Source of the DNA: an uncultured Sphingomonadaceae bacterium
GTDB lineage: Bacteria; Pseudomonadota; Alphaproteobacteria; Sphingomonadales; Sphingomonadaceae
Length of the DNA stretch: 64,000 nucleotides
NCBI GenBank assembly: GCA_947493215.1
Contig: CANLQE010000001.1
Location: 1,178,001-1,242,000, forward strand
Direction of reading: 5' to 3'
The first letter of the stretch is position 1; each line of letters starts with the position of its first letter. Under the pieces are notes generated by a model. The model saw only the letters and a list, made by a program, of their open reading frames with translations, was not told where the DNA came from and did not search any database. Positions 61,184 to 64,000 of this stretch are shown piece by piece. A program made the position numbers and the translations under genes.

Positions 61184-62557
61184 TTAAGCCGCCTCGCGGG
61201 CACGTTCAGAAAGCTCCTGATTGAGCATCTCTGCGAGCAAAAACGCGAGTTCGAGCGATTGCGCGGCGTTTAACCGCGGATCGCAGTGCGTGTGATACCG
61301 ATCGCCGAGCGCTGCGTCGGTAATCGCGACCGCGCCACCAGTACATTCGGTGACATTCTGACCCGTCATTTCGCAATGGATACCACCAGCAAAAGTACCT
61401 TCTGCACGGTGCACAGCAAAGAAGCCGCGAACCTCGGCAAGAATGCGCTCAAACGGGCGCGTTTTATAGCCGCTATCGGCTTTGATAACATTGCCGTGCA
61501 TCGGGTCGCAGGACCAGATAACCGGATGGCCTTCTTTTTTGACGGCGCGAACCAATGGAGCAAGGCCGTTTTCTACTTTGTCATGGCCAAAGCGAGAGAT
61601 CAGCGTGATCCGGCCCGCTTCACGGCCCGGGTTAAGCGTGTCGAGCATTTTCAGCAAGTCATCGGGTTTCAGCGATGGTCCGCATTTCATGCCAATTGGG
61701 TTGCCGATACCGCGCAAAAACTCGACATGGGCAGAGCCTTCAAAGCGGGTCCGGTCACCAATCCACAGAAAGTGGGCGCTGGTGTCATACCATTCGCCGG
61801 TCAGGCTATCCTGCCGGGTCAATGCTTCTTCATAAGGCAGCAATAAGGCTTCATGGCTGGTGTAGAAAGACGTCGCCTTCAGCTGGGGCACGGTGTCGGG
61901 GTTGATCCCGCACGCTTCCATGAATGCCAAAGCTTCACCGATCCGGTCGGCCATTTCTTCGAACTTCTTGGCCCACGGGCTGCGGCTCATGAAATCATGG
62001 GTCCAGCCATGCACCTGTTGCAAATTGGCATAGCCGCCGGTTGAAAACGCGCGCAACAGATTGAGCGTCGCTGCAGCCTGATTATAGGCGCGGACCATGC
62101 GATCGGGATCGGGCTGACGACGGCCTGCTTCAAATTCGATGCCATTGATAATATCGCCGCGATAGCTTGGCATTTCGACGCCATCTTGCGTTTCTGTTGG
62201 GGCAGAACGTGGTTTGGCAAATTGCCCGGCCATGCGGCCTAGCTTCACTATCGGCATTTTCGATGCATAAGTGAGCACGACGGCCATTTGCAAGATGACC
62301 CGGAACGTGTCGCGGATATTATTGGGATGAAATTCAGCAAAGCTTTCGGCACAATCGCCGCCTTGCAACAGGAACCCGTTGCCCTTTGACACCTGCGCCA
62401 GATCTTCTTTCAGGCTGCGCGCTTCGCCAGCAAAGACCAGCGGGGGATAGGTGCTCAGCAGCTGTTCTGTGTCTGCAAGCTTTGCAGCATCGGGATAGTC
62501 GGGCATTTGCAGCCCTTCAAAATTTCTCCAACCGTTCGGCGTCCAATTTGTCGCCAT
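61184..62557 (-). CDS. aroG: Class II DAHP synthase
   Basis: 457 residues, the plant/class II type. Motifs are [33 protein letters not shown], and the late [18 protein letters not shown] with the metal ligands His and Glu. First step of the shikimate pathway (PEP plus erythrose-4-phosphate). The gene symbol follows common usage. Confidence 0.94.
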   Translation of the reverse strand: MATNWTPNGWRNFEGLQMPDYPDAAKLADTEQLLSTYPPLVFAGEARSLKEDLAQVSKGNGFLLQGGDCAESFAEFHPNNIRDTFRVILQMAVVLTYASKMPIVKLGRMAGQFAKPRSAPTETQDGVEMPSYRGDIINGIEFEAGRRQPDPDRMVRAYNQAAATLNLLRAFSTGGYANLQQVHGWTHDFMSRSPWAKKFEEMADRIGEALAFMEACGINPDTVPQLKATSFYTSHEALLLPYEEALTRQDSLTGEWYDTSAHFLWIGDRTRFEGSAHVEFLRGIGNPIGMKCGPSLKPDDLLKMLDTLNPGREAGRITLISRFGHDKVENGLAPLVRAVKKEGHPVIWSCDPMHGNVIKADSGYKTRPFERILAEVRGFFAVHRAEGTFAGGIHCEMTGQNVTECTGGAVAITDAALGDRYHTHCDPRLNAAQSLELAFLLAEMLNQELSERAREAA

Positions 62558-62678
62558 GAGCGCACTCCAATATCTTTCACTTAAAATCGGGTGGCTTTAG
62601 GCTCGTTTCAAGGGCAATGGCAAGCAAAAGCACGCTTTGGTTGCGCCCGAAACTAACACAGCCGTTTCCGCCAGGGTT

Positions 62679-64000
62679 TTAGCCGCCCGGTTTCTCTTTC
62701 CATGTACCAGCATTGCGATATTCTGGCTTAATCTGGCTCACATCGGGCAATTTCTGACCGGCAAAGGCTTTCTCGCCGCCTTTTTTTATCGCTTCCTTGC
62801 TGTAGCTGGGTGCCTGATAGGTTTTGGGCGCGCTAGTGCTGATCGATGGGGTTGGCAAACTGTGCCGGCGTGCATTGTCGGCTGCTATGGCTGCTGCTTT
62901 TTCGGATTTTGCGGCATCTTCCTGCGCTTTGCGTCGCCCTGCTTCATAGGCTTTTTCCAGCGTGATCGGGTCAAGCGATTTGGCTGCAGCAGCATTATAT
63001 TTGCGTGGTTTCGGCGCGGGTAAAGGTTCGCCACCGCGATAATTTTGGCTGAATGCGCTGGCTTTGCCGGCGCTGCCTTTCCAGCTGTAAAAGCGGTGCG
63101 CGCCGATAGTGCCAAGAAATCTTAGGCTTGGCGCCCAATAGGGGTAAATCTCGGTTGTGTGATAATGGGTCGCTGTTCCAACCGGCGATGCGATCTTCCC
63201 AGAAAGTGCGAGGGCTGCGACCTTCTTCGCACGATTCCAATGAAATTTGGATGGTGTGCGGCGCAGTGACCCGTCGCAAGTGTAGGAAAACTGGCATCCG
63301 GTGCTGCGTTCGCTACCTTGGAAAATCACTCCGCAAACGGTAGCTGGATAGCTAGGATGGCGCACGCGGTTTAACACCACCTGGGCAACAGCGCGCTGGC
63401 CGGCATCGGGTTCTAGTCCAGCTTCATAATATATCGCGGAGGTCAGGCATTGCAGCGCGCGGCTGTTGTCGATCAGCGAGGCCCGGAAGGCGACGGGGCG
63501 GATCAAATGCGCTGAGGCTGTTTGATCGCGGCTGGCGGCGCCTCCACTGCTGGTCAAAAGGTCGCTAATCTCGTCGTCACCGGGTTCGGCGAGAGGATCA
63601 ATGGCGAGGTCTCCGTAATTTTGTGGAATCGCATAACCGGGATCGATAAAATAAAAGGCGGATCCAGCGAAATTTTCCTCCGGCCGTTCGACCGACTGGA
63701 GACTTGGGTCGCTGGGGTTATATTGCTGCGCATCGAGGCTTGCTTTCGGCATCGTGGCAGGGACCATGATCAGGCTAAAGACCAACAGCCCTAGCAATAT
63801 CCGTTCACGAATATTGAGCATCAGCCAGTGCGGTATCTGCCAAGCCGCTGTCGGTTTGATTGTCGACTGGGCGGTGTTTGTAACCGTGACAGGACGTTCC
63901 GGCTCGGGTTTCGGCTCCGTTGGGGCAGGCTTTGTCGCTGTTTCTGCAGACGGCGAAAACACATATCCTGCCGGTCCCGCGAGAGCTGAATTGCTGCCTC
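62679..64000 (-). CDS. SleB-type cell-wall hydrolase (5' end cut by the window)
   Basis: The frame stays open to the window edge; the GTG at 63962 is only one possible start, so the 5' end may lie outside. Visible: a hydrophobic segment (RILLGLLVFSLIMVPATM-like) and a SleB/hydrolase_2 domain with CLTSAIYYEAGLEPDAGQ and VVLNRVRHPSYP, ending in a repetitive Ala/Lys/Gln-rich C-terminus. Acts on peptidoglycan in the periplasm. Confidence 0.85.
   Translation of the reverse strand, partial: GSNSALAGPAGYVFSPSAETATKPAPTEPKPEPERPVTVTNTAQSTIKPTAAWQIPHWLMLNIRERILLGLLVFSLIMVPATMPKASLDAQQYNPSDPSLQSVERPEENFAGSAFYFIDPGYAIPQNYGDLAIDPLAEPGDDEISDLLTSSGGAASRDQTASAHLIRPVAFRASLIDNSRALQCLTSAIYYEAGLEPDAGQRAVAQVVLNRVRHPSYPATVCGVIFQGSERSTGCQFSYTCDGSLRRTPSKFHWNRAKKVAALALSGKIASPVGTATHYHTTEIYPYWAPSLRFLGTIGAHRFYSWKGSAGKASAFSQNYRGGEPLPAPKPRKYNAAAAKSLDPITLEKAYEAGRRKAQEDAAKSEKAAAIAADNARRHSLPTPSISTSAPKTYQAPSYSKEAIKKGGEKAFAGQKLPDVSQIKPEYRNAGTWKEKPGG

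Noticed and set aside
1-64000. CRISPR array, rRNA genes, phage structural genes or full IS elements
   Set aside because: No regular spacer-repeat pattern, no rRNA-like sequence, no capsid or tail genes and no transposase were found in the reading frames.

Overview
The window reads as a chromosomal segment of a marine-type alphaproteobacterium of the order Sphingomonadales (Sphingorhabdus, Parasphingorhabdus or Sphingopyxis-like). This rests on gene content: a tonB-exbB-exbD-exbD operon, a NodT-type outer-membrane factor, a TonB-dependent receptor, a hom/glpX/recJ neighbourhood and a class II DAHP synthase. The genus is my inference and was not checked. The segment falls into two halves. Positions 1-37,600 are an accessory patchwork, by eye more AT-rich. 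Positions 37,600-64,000 are core housekeeping DNA.

Region 1 (1-8,140). After the 3' end of a DUF1214 protein comes a compact, one-directional block that is the best candidate for an undescribed system. A sigma-54 activator with a degenerate receiver (7682-6324) sits upstream of a consensus -24/-12 promoter (6204-6189) and four genes. These encode an acidic, glycine-zipper, poly-arginine protein (6145-5258), a HEXXH metallopeptidase (5254-3932), an orphan 516-residue protein (3898-2348) and a protein joining an M15 peptidase to a second hydrolase-like domain (2323-500). None has a signal peptide. A 52-bp direct repeat plus a small hairpin element bounds the block on both sides.

Region 2 (8,140-11,560). 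A remnant secreted ORF, an ArsR-SRPBCC pair with an operator over its promoter, and an in-frame chimera of an S9 beta-propeller with an alpha/beta-hydrolase tail lie between further copies of the hairpin element. A small secreted protein follows.

Region 3 (11,600-23,260). An RND efflux operon (adaptor, pump, outer-membrane factor) runs into a gltS glutamate symporter gene. Upstream lie small envelope proteins (HdeA-like, glycine-zipper, DUF3313). A LuxR solo with a lux-box-like dyad, a K+ channel and a DUF4403 protein follow on the plus strand.

Region 4 (23,640-37,380). This is a modified ortho-cleavage cluster for (chloro)phenols: a TonB receptor, a CatM/BenM-like LysR regulator, a TfdB-like hydroxylase, a muconate cycloisomerase, a short intradiol dioxygenase, a dienelactone hydrolase, a maleylacetate reductase, an NrtS-like membrane protein, a redoxin and a two-subunit CoA-transferase. 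Three perfect ATAC-N7-GTAT sites lie in its three regulatory regions. An intact P4-type integrase next to tRNA-Glu marks the island edge.

Region 5 (37,500-64,000). Core genes: recJ, a flavodoxin, a uracil-DNA glycosylase-like protein, a DUF900 lipoprotein, glpX, hom, the Ton energiser operon with a strong terminator, an MsbA-like exporter, TspO, UbiK, YbjN, proC, a MarR regulator, ilvE and tRNA-Gln. A response regulator / LysM-FecR / CHASE2 kinase operon follows, with phased GTAA repeats upstream. The segment ends with class II DAHP synthase and a SleB-type cell-wall hydrolase cut by the window edge.
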